NCBI GenBank assembly: GCA_002361535.1
Contig: DETG01000008.1
Location: 1-7,736, forward strand
Reading direction: 5' to 3'
Length of the DNA: 7,736 nt
Origin: Prevotella sp. UBA3294
GTDB lineage: Bacteria; Bacteroidota; Bacteroidia; Bacteroidales; Bacteroidaceae
Part shown: piece after piece, positions 7,173 through 7,736 of the stretch
Layout: every line of letters starts with the position of its first letter
Numbering within the stretch: the stretch's first letter is position 1
Notes under the pieces: generated by a model
Database searches by the model: none
What the model was told of the DNA's origin: nothing
Seen by the model: the letters and a program-made list of their open reading frames with translations, nothing else
Made by a program: the position numbers and the translations under genes

Positions 7173-7736
7173 TTATGCTTCTGCAGGAGTATCCACAGCC
7201 TTGAAGCTGTTCAGATCCTCTGCCTGAAAGTTCTTGATGTAGGCTGACTTGCCGCAAACGTCTTCTTCGGTCATGCGAACATACACGTTGACACTCTTCT
7301 CGAAGAGTTCGGGACACTTGGCGGCGTCGCGGATGATGAGCAGCGACATTACCAGCTCGGCAGTCATATCGTAGAGACGACGGGCCAGGAAGTCGAAGGC
7401 ATCCTGATCGTTGAGGCTCTTGGCATAGTTGAGCGCATCCTCGTAGATGGGGATGAGCTTCTTGACACGCTCCAGAAGGGCGGCAGCAAATTTTTCGTCT
7501 TCACTCAACAACCCGTCTTCACTCTTCACTCTTAACTCTTCACTTTCCACCATTTCCTTGATCTTCGTCAGCATAAAGCCGTTGGTGATGTAGCGGATGG
7601 CAGCCACCACCTGCAGCTGGGTGGTTCCCTCATAGATGGAGAAGATGCGGGCGTCGCGATAGAGGCGCTGGCTCTTGTATTCCATGATGAAGCCCGAACC
7701 TCCATGTACACTGATGGCATCGTAGGCATTCTGGTT
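7173..7736 (-). CDS. Acyl-CoA dehydrogenase, C-terminal part (5' end outside the window)
   Basis: The last 187 residues are visible; the start lies beyond 7736. The enzyme family is FAD-dependent and oxidises an acyl-CoA to the 2-enoyl-CoA, passing electrons to electron-transfer flavoprotein. The fragment opens with DAISVHGGSGF, then RLYRDARIFSIYEGTTQLQ, the classical C-terminal alpha-domain signature; the Glu of YEGT (codon 7629-7631) is the position of the catalytic base in most family members. After that signature about 150 residues follow, much longer than in short-chain enzymes (about 380 aa total), so this belongs to the long form with an additional C-terminal helical domain. A hydrophilic stretch, SEELRVKSEDGLLSED, is encoded by a heptamer repeat at 7499-7544. 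The gene is convergent with the hut operon and ends at its own terminator. The substrate cannot be told. Confidence 0.93.
   Translation of the reverse strand, partial: NQNAYDAISVHGGSGFIMEYKSQRLYRDARIFSIYEGTTQLQVVAAIRYITNGFMLTKIKEMVESEELRVKSEDGLLSEDEKFAAALLERVKKLIPIYEDALNYAKSLNDQDAFDFLARRLYDMTAELVMSLLIIRDAAKCPELFEKSVNVYVRMTEEDVCGKSAYIKNFQAEDLNSFKAVDTPAEA
7499..7544. repeat. Heptamer repeats inside the acyl-CoA dehydrogenase coding sequence
   Basis: On the plus strand four contiguous 7-bp units occur at 7517-7544: CTTCACT, CTTCACT, CTTAACT, CTTCACT. A fifth CTTCACT lies at 7499-7505, and the 11-mer CGTCTTCACTC is repeated at 7496-7506 and 7514-7524, 18 bp apart. Read on the minus strand the units are AGTGAAG/AGTTAAG and encode the Ser/Glu/Lys-rich stretch of the dehydrogenase. 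Such units are more usual between genes in this group (from memory). The tract keeps the reading frame here. Confidence 0.85.

Noticed and set aside
7102..7317. N-terminal extension of the peroxidase open frame
   Set aside because: It crosses the terminator and the dehydrogenase 3' end, is Arg/Ser-rich without family similarity, and would bury the clear signal peptide starting at 7101.

Overview
The window looks like chromosomal DNA from a member of Bacteroidota, most likely a Prevotella-like Bacteroidales. The evidence is a perfect Bacteroidota-type promoter (TTG ... TAnnTTTG) ahead of the first gene, weak or absent Shine-Dalgarno sequences at most starts, Prevotella-style short tandem repeats, and protein styles such as a signal peptide ending in NAAAQ, a long urocanase and a C-terminally extended acyl-CoA dehydrogenase. 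The assignment is inference; no rRNA or other marker gene is present.

Positions 1-140 hold a T/C-rich heptamer tract and then the promoter. Positions 141-6740 are a four-gene histidine-degradation operon on the + strand: a fused glutamate formimidoyltransferase/cyclodeaminase (ftcD), urocanate hydratase (hutU), histidine ammonia-lyase (hutH) and imidazolonepropionase (hutI). Together they cover the whole route from histidine to glutamate. HutH makes urocanate and ammonia, HutU makes imidazolonepropionate, HutI makes N-formimino-glutamate, and FtcD moves the formimino group to tetrahydrofolate and deaminates it to 5,10-methenyl-THF. No hutG or hutF, histidine transporter or hut regulator is in view. 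hutU-hutH are 4 nt apart and hutH-hutI overlap by 4 nt. The one large gap, between ftcD and hutU, is mostly an exact-period 9-bp repeat array.

Positions 6721-7736 are on the - strand. A secreted glutathione-peroxidase-family gene converges on hutI and overlaps its 3' end by 20 bp. It appears to have lost about 50-60 internal residues in frame, including the segment that normally carries the catalytic Trp/Asn. Upstream of it are a clear intrinsic terminator and the 3' end of an acyl-CoA dehydrogenase gene that runs off the window and carries heptamer repeats inside its coding sequence.

No wholly new system is evident. The most unusual items are the internally deleted peroxidase and the short-period repeat tracts, one of them inside a gene.
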